This document shows, one piece after another, positions 42,881 to 55,420 of a stretch of DNA of 64,000 nucleotides. The notes beneath the pieces were generated by a model. The model ran no database searches. It was not told the origin of the DNA and was given only the letters and a program-made list of their open reading frames with translations. The stretch comes from Pseudoips prasinana. Its lineage: Eukaryota > Arthropoda > Insecta > Lepidoptera > Nolidae. A program made the translations under genes and the position numbers. The stretch is taken from NCBI GenBank assembly GCA_951640165.1, contig OX621252.1, forward strand, positions 2,822,501 to 2,886,500. The letters are read 5' to 3'. The first letter of the stretch is position 1, and the number at the start of each line of letters is the position of its first letter.

Positions 42881-43385
42881 CCCGCGCGCCTCGCCGACTA
42901 CGTGTGCTACTGAGCCGCCAGTAAGCCTTGCTTCTAGTGACACAAACTTCCAAATTCTGTGTGACAGTGATAGTGACTGAACAGTGCAAGGCGTTGGTAC
43001 GAACGTACTCGTTGCGACGCTGCGTCTTGCATAATTCAGACTTTTCCGGTGGGTACCCCAAACTCCATCTTTGCGTTAGCGGGATAACTCGCCGACGGCA
43101 AGCACGAGCTACGTTGCGGTCCCAAACGACCTGTATGTATGCATTTTATTACAGTAGAGGACTGACAAAATATAACAGCACAACTACGCTAAAATGCTAT
43201 GTATTTTTAACGTCTTTCACGAGGTACTGTCCAGTTAATTATTGTGTACATTACCGAGGTCCATAGTGCCTGTGTAAGTTGAATATTACTGTGGAGTTGA
43301 TCGAAATTATGTAATATTCTAGTGTGAGGATAGATCGCGTCGAAATATCCGTAAGGACGTGTTAATAAAGAAAGTGATAAATTTG
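42881..43385 (+). other. Acf: Acf 3' untranslated region
   Basis: It follows the TGA and stays non-coding until the poly-A signal at 43364, then a GT-rich stretch (TGTGCTGTGTTTTCGTTTG) suitable as the downstream element. The cleavage point near 43385 is an estimate. Longer forms using later AATAAA motifs (for example near 43531) are possible. Confidence 0.7.
43364..43369 (+). terminator. Acf: Poly-A signal AATAAA for Acf
   Basis: Canonical AATAAA about 480 bases after the stop codon, followed within 30 bases by a T/GT-rich segment. Confidence 0.7.
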
Positions 43386-43502
43386 AATGTGCTGTGTTTT
43401 CGTTTGTAGCTTAATTGATTAGTCATCTGCCCTGGATTGGCAAAAGATGAAAATTTGAATTAGACCATATAATTACTAATTTTTACAGGTACGGCATTTT
43501 AT

Positions 43503-43870
43503 GAGCTATTTTTAACAAACATACTACCAATAAAGTTATTTCTGACACATGTAATGATATCACGTAAGTCTTTTTTTGTAATTTGTCATTTTCGAGGTTA
43601 TGATGAATCAAATTCACCATGTATCAATCCTGACGTAACAAAGAAATCATATATATATAGTATTGCAAAAACCAACGCTAATTTAGCTTTTATTATTAAT
43701 GTGTTAAAGTATATATTGCTGTGCGTACATTCGTAATGTGCACTTGCGTTTTGTTGTGGTGCACAAATTGGAATGTGCACGCATTTATAATGTATGCCTT
43801 TAGTGTAATAGCGGACAATTTAATATGATTATGATAGTGCGAATTATGATTTGAATCGCAACAATATTGA
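43503..43870. repeat. Duplicated segment, copy with empty site
   Basis: This 0.37-kb stretch, with GTTATGATGAATCAAATTCA, TTGTGGTGCACAAATTGGAA and GGACAATTTAATATGATTAT, is repeated at 45663-45951 plus 48102-48172. This copy has GCCTTTAGTGTAA uninterrupted where the other carries the 2.15-kb foldback element, so it gives the pre-insertion site. Confidence 0.85.
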
Positions 43871-44106
43871 AATTTGAAGGGATGTTGATTATGCCTGAAA
43901 TATTGTAAGCAACTTGTAATGTTGTAATTACTAAATGTCGCTGTTGATCGGCTCAATAAGAACGCGCTTAGATATGGTTTCCATACATTTGTAATACGAA
44001 ATTAAATTGTAATATTATCTTAATTGTGAATTATTTAAAAATTATTATTTTCAAACAATTTTTTTTTTCATTTCTGCTCAAGTTAATATTTTAATATTAT
44101 CTAGGT

Positions 44107-44313
44107 ACAATGTCACACAGATCATCCTAGCCCCAAACTAAGCAAACCTTATACTATGGGTACCAGGCGACGATATACATACTTATATAGATAGATAAAT
44201 ACTTCTATACATAGAAAACATCCATGACTCAGAAACAAATATTCGTGCTCATCACACAAATATTTGTACTTACCGCGATTCGAACCCAGGACCACCAGCT
44301 TCGTAGGCAGGAG
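44107..44313 (-). mobile_element. tRNA-derived SINE, family S1, head truncated
   Basis: Inverted copy matching 2786-3050. It stops within the tRNA-like head after CTTCGTAGGCAGGAG, so the 5' end (the A box) is missing. Confidence 0.7.
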
Positions 44314-44319
44314 AATTTA

Positions 44320-45660
44320 TTTTCGAATATATAAGCTATATTATTACAAAGTTTCAAACATCCATACTTACGCACTTAACTTACTTAACTGTCGCATTTC
44401 TAATTTTAGTAAGATTTTTCTTGATTAATGTAATAGAAACACCGGATAATCCTGAATTAAATTTTAAATTGAAAGTATTTATTGATTAACATGCATAATC
44501 TAATTTTATTGTTGTCTTACGAATGTATGGAGACCGCCAATTGTCGCCGCACCCTTAAACCAATCTTACAAAATAGGGATATTGCTGCAGGCCCGTAATT
44601 AGAAATGGAATGTAGTGCTTTACGTAATACTTGAGGAATTGTTTGTTGGATTGCTTTTCAAATGTGAAGTTAATCCTTAGCCAGGCTTAAGTCTACACGG
44701 GACCATCATCAATTCCAACCTTATGCATTTGATTTAAGGTCTAAAATGTATAAAAACATCGTTCCGGCCTGGTTACAGGTTAAACACAGCTTGTTCTATG
44801 TTTTGAAATATGATAGGTTATTTTATTAATAGGTAACTACGCAAATATAGTAATTGATTAGGATATAAAGACTAAGAGGTTATTTACCCCTGGTTTCTAT
44901 TTAAATCCTAGATGTAAATCCGACTTTGTATTGTATTTTTTATATAAATGTAAAAAATAACTAAATAACTGTAAGTAGTGCTATATCAATAAAGTTCTAA
45001 TACGGACTTGAGTAAATTGTAAGCAACTAGAAATTAAATGTGTATTGAAATAACTTGTAAATGTCAGTAATGTTACATTTGTGTAGTACAAATGATTGCC
45101 TTTTAAGGACCAGTTATGCTGGACTTGGAGCGTAATTATGCGTATTTACGTTAAATATATATTTTACGACCGATATTTCGAAATTGGCAAACATGAAGTC
45201 ATCAGATTGAACGTCAAAATAGTGTGGTGGTGTAGTGTTGGTGGTAATTATGTTATAGTAAAATAGTGTCTTATGATTATTATATATCATTCATTAATTG
45301 TACGCCGTTGATTTGTTTATTATACGTAAGTCATTTAGACTTCGCGTTCATACTGGCGCCGGGCGATCTGATAAGATATGTAGATAAATACTGTCTTAAA
45401 AAAACATGAACCGCCTTCGAGTTCACATCATGACAATATGATTGGAAAAAAATATATTTAAAGTGTTCCTTTTTTAAATTTAATTCACAAACGACGGAGA
45501 AATCGCGCAATAGACATACATAAAAAGTCCTTCTTTTTAAGTCTGTTAAGAACGAGTTACTCTTCGCGTTGACTGTCTATGGGTATTCATAGACAACAGT
45601 ATGTCTCAAAATTTTCGAAACAGCAATTCTATAACATGAGTTTAAACGATATAATTGTAT
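44320..45660. other. Intergenic DNA, no feature recognised
   Basis: AT-rich sequence downstream of Acf without a recognisable gene or repeat. Confidence 0.4.
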
Positions 45661-45662
45661 AG

Positions 45663-48172
45663 GCTATTTTTAACAAACGTATTACCAATAAATTTCTGAC
45701 ACATATATTGATATAACGTATCTTTTTTTTATTACCTGTAATTTTCGAGGTTATGATGAATCAAATTCACCATTTATCAATCCTGACTTAAGGAAAAAAC
45801 ACATATAGTGTCGCAAAACCAAGCGCTAGTTTAGCTTTTATTATTAAGGTGTTTAAAGTATATATTGCTGTGCGCACATTCGTAATGTGCACTTGCGTTT
45901 TGTTATGGTGCACAAATTGTAATGTGCACGCACTTATAATGTATGCCTTTATAGACCAGGGTAGAAGCGTTTAAAAATAATAGAAAGTGAAAAAAAATAA
46001 TAGTAGGATGAAACCCATTAGAAGAGGAAGGGAATATTATAAAATTAAAGGAAAAATAATTTACGGGCGATCTGAGGTCGGGAAGGGGATGGGGGTGAGT
46101 TTTTAAGGGTAAAAAACGGTTTATCTCGATTTTCAGCAAAACTAAAAGTCCTATCGAAAAAACCCAAATGGCAAAGTTGTAGGTAATGAAAAGATCTAAA
46201 ACTTTTGTATTTACACTTTTTTCACATTACCTAAAATTTATGAGAAAACTTCAAAAAACCAAGTTTTTGTTTTTTATTTTTATCTTTTACATACATTTTT
46301 CTTTTTTAACGAAATTTGGTGAAAACTTACCTTTTTATGTCCCAAATACGCTGTAATTTATTTGATTAAAAATATTTATTTTTTCACCTTACTTTGAATT
46401 AATATCGAAAAAAACACCCTAATTTTCAATCGAAAAGTCACCCGTCAAAATATCAGCTTTTTTCAAAAAGTTGGTATGTTTTCTGTTCGTTGAAATCTCT
46501 ACTTTCCGATGGTGAAAAAAAATATATATGTTAAAAGTAAATTTTCTCAGAAAATGCAAAAAATCGAAAATAACTCAAATTCGATTTTTTTTTAATTATT
46601 ATGAAAAAAATCATCTAAAAATGTGATTGCTGCAATTTGTTTCAATTAAAAAGTTGATTTATTTAATGCTTATTACATTTATGTCATAGAAAATCTCATT
46701 ATATATAAATATAAATGTAAATCGTACAATTAAATGTAGATACTTTATTCTGATTACGTTATTCATTACAATATTTTTAAACAACAAAATATTAAAGAAA
46801 TAAATGTCAAAATGTATAAAAAATATATTATAAATATATCAAAAATCTATTTAAAATGTATAAATATATAAAAAATATCTATTTTTCTATAGTAAATATA
46901 TTTTTAATAACTAACTTTTGGCTGATTTTCATGTATATTTCATATATTTTGAATATATCTGAAATATATTTGAAATGTATAAAATATATATGAAAATCGG
47001 CCAAACGTTTGGTCTTAAAAATATATTTACGATATATATTTTATATATTTTTTATAGATTTTTAATATATTTTTGTTTTTTGAATTTTTTTTTTATGGGA
47101 TTAACTAAATTTGTTTGTGCAAAATTAAGGAGATTATTATTAGTATGTATGTAGTAAGACCCAGACCCGCCTAGCCCCTTCCCCACTTCTCCATGAAATA
47201 CCTTTTGATGGGCTACTATTTTTCGTAGGTCACTCAGGTATATAATTTATCTTAAAATATAAATAGACATCTACGCATATAATTTAAAGAAGATTCGACA
47301 ACTTTCTCCAAATATTGTAGATGTCTTATTAAATATTAATTTTATTAACTTATTTGTTTGTTAATTATAGTAGTATATTTTTATTTGCAATTTTATCTAT
47401 GTTACATGTAATCTAATGTTTTTTGAGTAATTAAAGTGTTAATTTTAATAAAGAGCTCAGAATTTATGACAGTAATTAAAAAAAGAATTTGATTTTTTTT
47501 TGCAATTTCTGAGAAGATTTACTATAGTAACATATATATTTTTTTTCACCATCGGAAAGTAGAGATTTCAACGAACAGAAAACATACCAACTTTTTAAAA
47601 AAAGCTGATATTTTGACGGGTGACTTTTCGATTGAAAATTAGGGTGTTTTTTTCGATATTAATTCAAAGTAAGGTGAAAAAATAAATATTTTTAATCAAA
47701 TAAATTACAGCGTATTTGGGACATAAAAAGGTAAGTTTTCACCAAATTTCGTTAAAAAAGAAAAATTTATGTTAAAGTAAAAAATAAAAAACCAAAAACT
47801 TGGTTTTTTGAAGATTTCTCATAAATTTTAGGTTATGTGAAAAAAGTGTAAATACAAAAGTTTTAGATATTTTTATTACCTACAACTTTGCAATTTTAGG
47901 TTTTTCGATAGGACTTTTAGTTTTGCCGGAAATCGAGAAAAACCGTTTTTTACCCTTAAAAACTCACCCCCATCCCCTTCCCGACCTCAGATCGCCCGTA
48001 AATTATTTTTCCTTTCATTTTTATAATATTCCCCTCCTTTTCTAATGGGTTTCATCCTACTACTATTTTTTTTTGTTTTAAAGTTTATCGACCCTGGTCT
48101 ATTAGTGTAACATCGGACAATTTAATATGATTATGATAGTGTGAATTATGATTTGAATCGCAACTATATTGA
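45663..48172. repeat. Duplicated segment, copy interrupted by the foldback element
   Basis: Partner of 43503-43870. The match runs to GCCTTTA at 45951, is broken by the element at 45952-48101, and resumes at TTAGTGTAAC until about 48172. Confidence 0.85.
45952..48101. mobile_element. 2.15-kb foldback DNA transposon, TTA target duplication
   Basis: It begins TAGACCAGGGT and ends ACCCTGGTCTA, with TTA on both sides (45949-45951, 48102-48104). The terminal inverted repeats are about 650 bp (to about 46600 and from about 47465) and highly similar. The AT-rich centre is itself palindromic around 46955, with ATGAAAATCGGCCAAACG mirrored. There is no transposase. A 3-bp TTA duplication fits Harbinger- or Zator-type transposases, but I cannot assign the family. 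Confidence 0.85.
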
Positions 48173-48299
48173 GTCTTAAACGTCTTAATTACGTAAAGTT
48201 AATGGAGAACACATAGGGCAGGATTCCCCGTGGTTCGTGGATTCGAGTCTCACCTGAAAGAATAAGTCGACAGTGCTATGTTTGCTAATGTAACTGTCC

Positions 48300-48505
48300 A
48301 ATATATGCGCCACATTTTTTGACCTTTTCCCGTCGTGTCGATAGTCGTCCCATCGGAACATAAGAGTGATGGAATATAAAGTGCCCCTGTGTTTGCGCAC
48401 ACACTTGTGCACTATAATATGTCCTGCGCACTTGGCTAGTCTCCATTGAGACTGGTTGCCGTGGTCGAAATTCGGTCTGGTGGAGACAATGTAAGTGTCA
48501 AAAAT
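48300..48505 (+). mobile_element. SINE S2 3' part
   Basis: It shares GTCGTCCCATCGGAACATAA, GAGTGATGGAATA, TGTTTGCGCACACACTTGTG and GCACTATAATATGTCCTGCG with 25577-25955. The tRNA-like head is missing. Confidence 0.65.
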
Positions 48506-48829
48506 ACGCGCCACATTTTATGCGGCGTAAGGACGCAAAATTACGCTCTGAAGTATTTATTAACCTTGCTATAGAAGTTGATATATTTGTAAGTTGTAAA
48601 GGATGTCAATTGTAGTGTAACATATAGACATATTATAGTCTTCATTGCGATATTGTTAAATTATTTCATGTAAATGCCTTGCTAATAGCTGTAATATGAC
48701 TCGTTAAAAAAACCACACAATTTAATCGAAATATAAAATTAATACGCAGTGCTAATCCTGCTAATTATTATTTCAGTCAAACTGGGTAGCAATGTTGCCC
48801 GTCCTCCCTTCCGAATAACATCCCCTTCC

Positions 48830-49075
48830 GAATGACGAGCCTGTAGTAAATGCTTGCTTTTTACGCCACAGGTATTGGGTTCGATTCCCACCCAGGACAG
48901 ATATTTGTGTCTATGAACATGTCTGTTTGTCCTGAGTCTGGGTGTATTAATCTATATAAGTATGTATATACAAAAGAAAAGTAGTATATCGGTTAAGTGG
49001 TTTCCATAGTACAAGTTCTGCTTAGTTTGGGATCAGATGGCCGTGTGTGAATAATCTCCCAGGATATTATTATTA
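48830..49075 (+). mobile_element. tRNA-derived SINE, family S4
   Basis: It has a decayed head with GGGTTCGATTCCCACCCAGG, a body with GTCTGTTTGTCCTGAGTCTG and an end with TTTGGGATCAGATGGCCGTG, then an ATTATTATTATA tail. Confidence 0.65.
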
Positions 49076-49177
49076 TTATATGCAAATTCAAGGTCAATAT
49101 GTATGTGATTCATGTAATTTACTTATTGATAATGGCACTTATTGCATTAATATACACACTACCACTCTGTGAATCAT

Positions 49178-49305
49178 TTAACTGCGGAGGTACTTCCGAT
49201 TCGGTTTGACAACATGGCTACCTGAAGAAGCGAGCCTATATGTTTCGTAAAGGCCGGCAACGTACTTGTCGTTGTACCTCTGGTGTTGCGAGTGTCTATG
49301 TCTAG
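49178..49305 (+). mobile_element. Dispersed repeat, LINE/SINE tail type
   Basis: Related to 30416-30560, with AACTGCGGAGGTACTTCCGA, AAAGGCCGGCAACG and TGTTGCGAGTGTCTATG. Confidence 0.5.
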
Positions 49306-49319
49306 TGGGAGTATATCTC

Positions 49320-52065
49320 GCCTTGATTCAACTAATAATTAGCAGGATTATATCTAAATATGAATTTTATATTTTAATTGCCATGTTTTTCCGCCAAGTA
49401 ATGCCTGATTCCACTATCTAATTATACCATTTTCTTTGCATTTAAATCATAGAAATGAAAATTAGAAACATTTTACAAAAATACTCTCAAATTTATAGGG
49501 TTACTTTTTTAGTTATTCTAGTAAATAATACATTTAAATTAAGATGCGTAATTAAATTGTTTTGTAAAATTTAATATTCAATACTTTTAGGACTCCGATA
49601 TATATTTAATGTAAACGATAGTCGCTAGATAGCTTCAAGGGGATTGTAAATATCTAACATTAAAAGGTTGCCACCTGTGATTATTTTTAAATAACATGCT
49701 ACCTTCATCCACGACTACTTTGATGGTAGAGTTTAGGATAATAATGGCAATATATTAAAATATTGTTTTATGTTGTCTATTTCTTGTTGTCTCGGTATAT
49801 TATCCATCATTTTAAAAGTTGATTAACTTTCAGTTTGTAGTTTTATATTATTGCCATTATCAAAATTAATTGACTATATAGTGAATTTGTTAATCAGAAC
49901 CATTTTTTTTAAATTATGTTAATTAAAACTACACACACACACACATTATTGATGACGACTATTACTAATCGCAACTTGATATGATGGACAAGTATAATGA
50001 TGAGAACAGACTAGTTATCAAGCATACATAATTATATGTTAATACTTTTTACTTCTGTAACGATCGTTAGGCTTACCATGTAACTTAGTCCACGTTTGAA
50101 TAGCAATCAAGAGCCATAGAAAGCTTCCAATTAAGTACAATAATTTTTTTTAAGGAAATTCGCGCCTTTTAAGGTGGGAATATCAATTTTGTTGGCTTTA
50201 GCGCATTTATTTGAATTGTAGAATCCTCATTAATGACAATCTTATACATGTTTCGTTGATATTTTATGTAAGGCTTGTGTTCCCCGTTAATGCTGTTGGC
50301 GCTGGAGTGATGTATTTGTTGGAACTAAAAGGTTTTCTTCTGGACTAAAAACGTATTTATGTTTTCTGTCTTATAATAACAATTGTTGTATAATCAGTGT
50401 ACTGTAAAAAAAATCCCATGTGAAAGTTGTGCATATGTGTAAGAGTGCACCCTCGCTCAGGGGATTTATATGGCTGTTTAGTATACCATTCAATATTTAG
50501 GAGTATTTTGGAAATAATATTCATTTATCTGTAGTCGAAATCGACGAATTTAAGAAAAAAATACCATGATAATTATTTTATATAGTTATTTATAAAGCAC
50601 ACCACCAAAATAAATAATAGAGGAAACACAATCCTGAGTGAGTGAGTAGACTGAGGATTGATTTCCCTGTTATTAACCTGAATCGTGTTGGCCATTTTAG
50701 TTCAATTTGTCGTTTTTGTGGTTTTGGACCACAGATATCAAAATTTTATTCCTAAAATAAATATTGAGTGACATATAAAACTGTCATATTAATCCGCTGA
50801 GCGACACTGCACATTGCTGGTCACCTTTATATGAAAGATAGTGGTATAATTTCAAAACGATTCCCAGTCCACGGTTGAAATTCTCCTTTAATATGAACGT
50901 AAACAGCATGTGTGACGCCGAGAGTTGGATTCATGATGAGGTACAATCTGTTGGAGACATCAGATTTTACCTCGATTACGTCGTGAAATACATAGTAAAA
51001 AAAGTTAGTACTCCAGATGAAATGGTCGACACCGTTTAAGCACTACGAAAACTGCGTACGTGATAAATACGCAGTAAAAGTCCAGAGTGTATCCACCGAC
51101 ATGGTGTTGTTTGTACTACTCGAGAAAATAAAAAAATCCTGTATTCATCTATCAACTTGAAAAGCTCTGCCCTTCTTGGTAAGCTTCCTTCATTCACAAG
51201 TCACAGCGCTTGCCGAAGGTAGGGTATCTGTGAAGACTATAAGACCTTACTTCAACTGTGGTGTGATCTATGTAAGTTATTTGTAGTTTTCCGTAAGTCC
51301 ACTCTTCTTCTTTTTCCTTGCCTTATATATCCAGATGTCATAATGGTGACCTTTCGTAGTTTGGTAGAGAACGAATTAAATGAACATAATGTAAGAAATC
51401 TGTAGTTTTCTAACAAATATATCACTTCAGAAATCATATTTAGAAATTAATTTTAGTTATAAATCTTTAGTGCATAAGTTGTGAATGTAGCTTTTAATTA
51501 ATTCTACACAAATCTCGCGATTTCGATCAATCGGACCCAAGTTGTGTTTTGTTTGCTAAATTCTATTTGTTTTTATTTTGCGAGTTGAAAGTGGCTTTTA
51601 ATGAGGCATAGCCGATTTATTTTTTAAATGGTTTTGTACATGGTCGTGAGTTTGATTTTATGGATTGGTAATTAATTCATACATACTCATAAATTGTCTT
51701 CATTTTAAATTCAGAAGCTGTATTCTATGATTTTTAGGGACAATGTTTGTGCAGTCAGCCATTGATTTAGATTTACCCGCATTTTATAAGTATTATGTTG
51801 TTTTTTTTTTAAATTTTGTTTATGGTATTTAACTTTCTTTCCTTAGCTTAGTGTTGGTTGGCTGTACTGATAAATCGTACCAGTGCATTCCTACATAACA
51901 ACAATAATATTGTTTGTTGTTCGTTTCCCATGATAATAATAATGATCATTTTGTCTGCGATTATTTATTTATGTAATTTATAAGTTTTATATTAATTTAT
52001 ATTGTAGTGAATAAAGCACCCACGTACAGTTGCTGATTTTATTTTATTTCCAACCTTAATTAATA
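49320..52065. other. Intergenic DNA, no feature recognised
   Basis: About 2.7 kb of AT-rich sequence with no gene, RNA or repeat that I could support. A short CA run lies near 49929. Confidence 0.45.
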
Positions 52066-52069
52066 GGTT

Positions 52070-52445
52070 CCTTAAGTTGGTCTTGTGGTTAGTGACCTTG
52101 ATTATTAAGTCAGAGGTTATGGGTTTGATACCTATTCATGAAAAATTATTGTGGCATGAACACGATTATTTGTTGTGTCTGGGTGTAATTCATCCATAAT
52201 TAATTAAATACGCACAGTAACAGACATGTTTACTTATTAATAAATATCTCTGTTAAGCTGATCCCAAACTAGGCGGGGTCTAGACAACTGATAAAAACAA
52301 ACTTATATATTTTCTAAATATATAAGTTTATTTTATTACACCCAGACAAGTAATAATCAAGCTCATCACATAAAGATATGTCTTGGGAGGGCATTGAACA
52401 CACAACCTCTGATTTAGCAGTCAAGGTCACTAACCATAGATCAAG
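52070..52445. mobile_element. Two SINE-like pieces in opposite orientation
   Basis: 52070-52230 reads + with a decayed tRNA-like head (GGTCTTGTGGTTAGTGACC, then GGGTTTGATACC). 52255-52445 reads - with the matching head (CTTGACTGCTAAATCAGAGG). They resemble 37283-37405. The pair could form a hairpin downstream of the small gene's poly-A site. Confidence 0.5.
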
Positions 52446-52522
52446 GTCAGTCAAGAAATATGTTTCTGTTCATGCAGCTTACAGTAAATTGTAATAAAAC
52501 AACAAAAATAACTAGCAGAAGA

Positions 52523-52570
52523 TTTAATGTTTTCCTTACAACATAAATAAATCACGCAAATTGATTTAAT
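52523..52570 (-). terminator. Variant poly-A signals for the 77-residue protein gene
   Basis: ATTAAA on the - strand occurs at 52565-52570 and 52523-52528, 36 and 78 bases after the stop codon. No AATAAA is seen closer. Either could serve. Confidence 0.4.
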
Positions 52571-52605
52571 GATGGAACCAGTACAGCACTATTAAGGACC
52601 TAAAC

Positions 52606-52673
52606 TTAGTGGTGCTCAGCCGCCTCCTTCCTCCTGATCTCAGCCCATTTGCTCACATTCTCAGGAGAGTTAG
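52606..52673 (-). CDS. Exon 2 of the 77-residue membrane protein gene
   Basis: Encodes NSPENVSKWAEIRRKEAAEH plus a final His and TAA. The acceptor CTTTCCAG lies on the - strand at 52674-52681. Confidence 0.8.
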
Positions 52674-55420
52674 CTGGAAAGAAAAAGAATTAACATTTAA
52701 TCAACACAAGCACAGCTAAAACACTCAGTAAACGCAATTTTATCATATATGTAACAAATTCAAGTTTCTCAACAGATATTGTGTTGAGACAGCAGGTATC
52801 CCATGCATGGAGTCATAAGTTACAATAGAGATCATCTGAGCCCATACAAATTGAAAGAAGGCTAAGGTAGTCACCTCACTAATACCCTAGTGTCTCGAAG
52901 TTTGATCATGTTGATTATTTGCATGGGAAAACTAGTTGTCTAGTCTATATATAGTTGTTCCGAGTCTGCTTGTGTCCATGAATTACATGTTTGCAGTGAG
53001 TGGGGTTCATATACAATTCTTCACCACAATATACTGTTATTGATGGCTCATGAGTTTTTTAGGTTCTAGTAAACTAAATCATTAATTGCATATCTGTTCA
53101 TCAGCGCACACATTTCTCAGATTCAAAGCCTGCACAGGACAACTATTTGTGTCAGCCATAGTCGGGCGGTTGATTTCTGCAATCAGCCTCCTGGCGCTCT
53201 ACCGTCTAAGTCGCCGAACATCGACTTCTTAAATGGCGTTCAAATAAATAAAGGTCAAAAATGACTGATGATCAATTGTTAAATCAGCTTCCATGAGCAC
53301 ATGGGTCGTCATAAATGGTCTGGAATCGATTGTCAATGTTAAAGCCGATTTAACGATTGATTAAATCATTTTCAACCTTTATTTATTTGAAAGCCATTTC
53401 AGAAATCGATGTTCGGCGACTTAGCCGGTAGAGGCCCTGATTGGGCCATTGTAGAATAGCTTTAGCCCTAGCCATAGCCTGTCTGAGTATGCTCCGACTT
53501 AGTGAACTATGAAATCGAAATATAAAATCCTCAAGACAGGGATTAATAAATCAAAGCAGGCTTTTTAGTTAAAAAAAAATAGAGATACCTATAAAGTTTT
53601 CACTATGATGAAATCTTTTTAAATAGAAAAATGTATGATACAAAAGGTAATACAACCATCAGTACCAAGTGCAAGTGTGTTGTGAAAAATAAATTACAAT
53701 TAAACACATTGCAATGGAAATGCCTGACTATTAAATTACAGTCATACCTATACAACATGCACGATACAAATTTTAGATCAAGCATGAACTAACGGTTTTA
53801 AGTTCATTTATCTGTTTTATATACAAAGCTTTACCTTATATAGGAAGTTGACTTGTTCATACATATGATATAATTGATAATAATATGATAATTCTAGCAT
53901 CATACTTTATGGAGTGGGATATTAAACCTTTGGATGTCTAATACATATAACATGTGCATTGAGTTTACTGGGAATCAAGTGTGCTTTGTTAATGGGTCAA
54001 AGTGCTTACTAATTTAATGATGAATGATTAAAATTAATGTAATGAATTCATTGATTAGGATGTCATAATCAAACATTATGAAGTAAATGATAGACCACTT
54101 TGGCACATTAGCAATGCAAACTTGATTCCCAGTAAACACACTCAATGCCCTCACTTCATTCACTGGAGTTTTGCTTTTAGAACGTTTCCTAACTACAAAC
54201 ACTCTTGCTATATGTATTAGACATCCAAAGGTTTGATATCCTACTCCATAAAGTATATTGCTGGAATTATCATATCAATTATATTGTATCTATGAACAGG
54301 TCAACTTCCTATATATAAGGTAAAGCTTTGTATATAAAACAGATAATAAACTTAAAAAGTTCAAACAGTCACTTCATCCACTGGAGTTTGGCTTTTAGAA
54401 CATTTCCTATCTAGATAAGCACAGGCTATAGATACATATTAGACATCCAAAGGTTAGACTATTGATATCTTTGATTTTTGACATCTGCTAATTGGATTTG
54501 ACTCATTTCAGTCATGGTACATATTTCAAATTCCCTGTAATTGTTACCTTTAGTGAGGTTTTGCTTGTATGTGTCATCAAGGTTAGTGCTTTTGTATTTC
54601 AAAATTGCAGCCTTTAGTTTGGACTAATTTTCCTCTCAGTCTGTCATTTGGTGGCCTGCTTTTCCACCCTTGATAGCTCTGTAATATTGAGCTATCAGAG
54701 GTGGAAAAGCAGGCCATGTTTTTTGTTTCTTGTCCCTATTTACATCTAGTGACTGGCTATTGTAAATTTAGTACAATATGACTGTGGCCTAATTGGAATG
54801 AGACTTGTTACATTTAGCTTTGTTGCTGCACCCTAACATGGTTCATGTTTGATACTAGCAATAAATAAATTTAAATTGCATCGTCATGGCTGTCATAGTG
54901 ATTTTAACCTCAATGTTTGCCACATAACAACATACAATATGCTTGAAATCACTCTATGTTACACCTGCATATTGCACATATCACTCAACAATGTAACCAT
55001 TTACATAAAAGCCCAATTACATTTTGTTAAGTTGACCTCACACTTGCAATTTTACAAACTATACATAAGGCATTAGAGTTGAAGATTTTCAATAGCCTGT
55101 GTTGCTGGAACTTTAATATCGACACTGAGTAAATCCTATTAAGGCAGGAGGTATGTTTATAATTGCCTGGTTTTGACTCTAATTAGAAAGAAAACAGAAA
55201 TCAAAATAATTAACTAAGATTTGTATAGATCTTATGTTTTCCAATTAGACTTACCCATCTTGTGGATCTTGTAGAAGACAGGGGCGGAGACGGCGATTCC
55301 AATCATCCAGTACTTCCAGATCCACTGGTTACCAACGTAGAATTTCATGGGGAACTGCGCGACCTTCGCGCTGAAGGTGTAGGGGAACTTCATAGGGCGG
55401 CTGGGAGTCTCAGACGACAT
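52606..55420 (-). CDS. 77-residue single-pass membrane protein, two coding exons
   Basis: Exon 1 is 55255-55420 (ATG at 55420) with donor GTAAGT. Exon 2 is 52606-52673, with acceptor TTTCCAG and stop TAA. The phase is 1 and the joined frame has 77 codons. The protein starts MSSETPSRPMKFPYTFSAKV, has one hydrophobic helix around residues 34-51 (WKYWMIGIAVSAPVFYKI) preceded by aromatic residues, then a charged end (KWAEIRRKEAAEHH). The positive, signal-less N terminus and small size recall accessory subunits of inner-mitochondrial-membrane complexes, but this is inference and I do not recognise the family. The clean splice sites and lack of TE features argue for a real conserved gene. Confidence 0.8.
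53187..53439. mobile_element. Palindromic MITE, family Q (copy 2)
   Basis: It matches 23608-23844: GCTCTACCGTCTAAGTCGCC at the left and the mirrored GGCGACTTAGCCGGTAGAGG at the right. It lies within the single intron of the small membrane-protein gene. Confidence 0.75.
53799..54470. repeat. Inverted-repeat cluster in the small gene's intron
   Basis: 53799-54005 and 54085-54358 are imperfect inverted copies; shared pieces include GCTTTACCTTATATAGGAAG, TTTGGATGTCTAATACATAT and GTTTACTGGGAATCAAGT. A third piece, 54375-54462 (GGAGTTTGGCTTTTAGAAC to GACATCCAAAGG), repeats part of the right arm directly. It probably derives from a foldback transposon with a partial internal duplication. Confidence 0.65.
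54645..54720. repeat. Perfect short hairpin
   Basis: TGGCCTGCTTTTCCACC and its inverse GGTGGAAAAGCAGGCCA, with TGATAGCTC mirrored as well, flank a loop of about ten bases. It may be a small MITE or a transcribed hairpin. Confidence 0.6.
54725..55250. other. Rest of the small gene's intron, no feature recognised
   Basis: AT-rich. The 75-codon + frame at 54849-55076 shows no family feature. Confidence 0.4.
55255..55420 (-). CDS. Exon 1 of the 77-residue membrane protein gene
   Basis: Carries the ATG (context GTCAAG ATG), the aromatic stretch FYVGNQWIWKYW and the membrane helix. It ends in phase 1 before GTAAGT. Confidence 0.85.
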
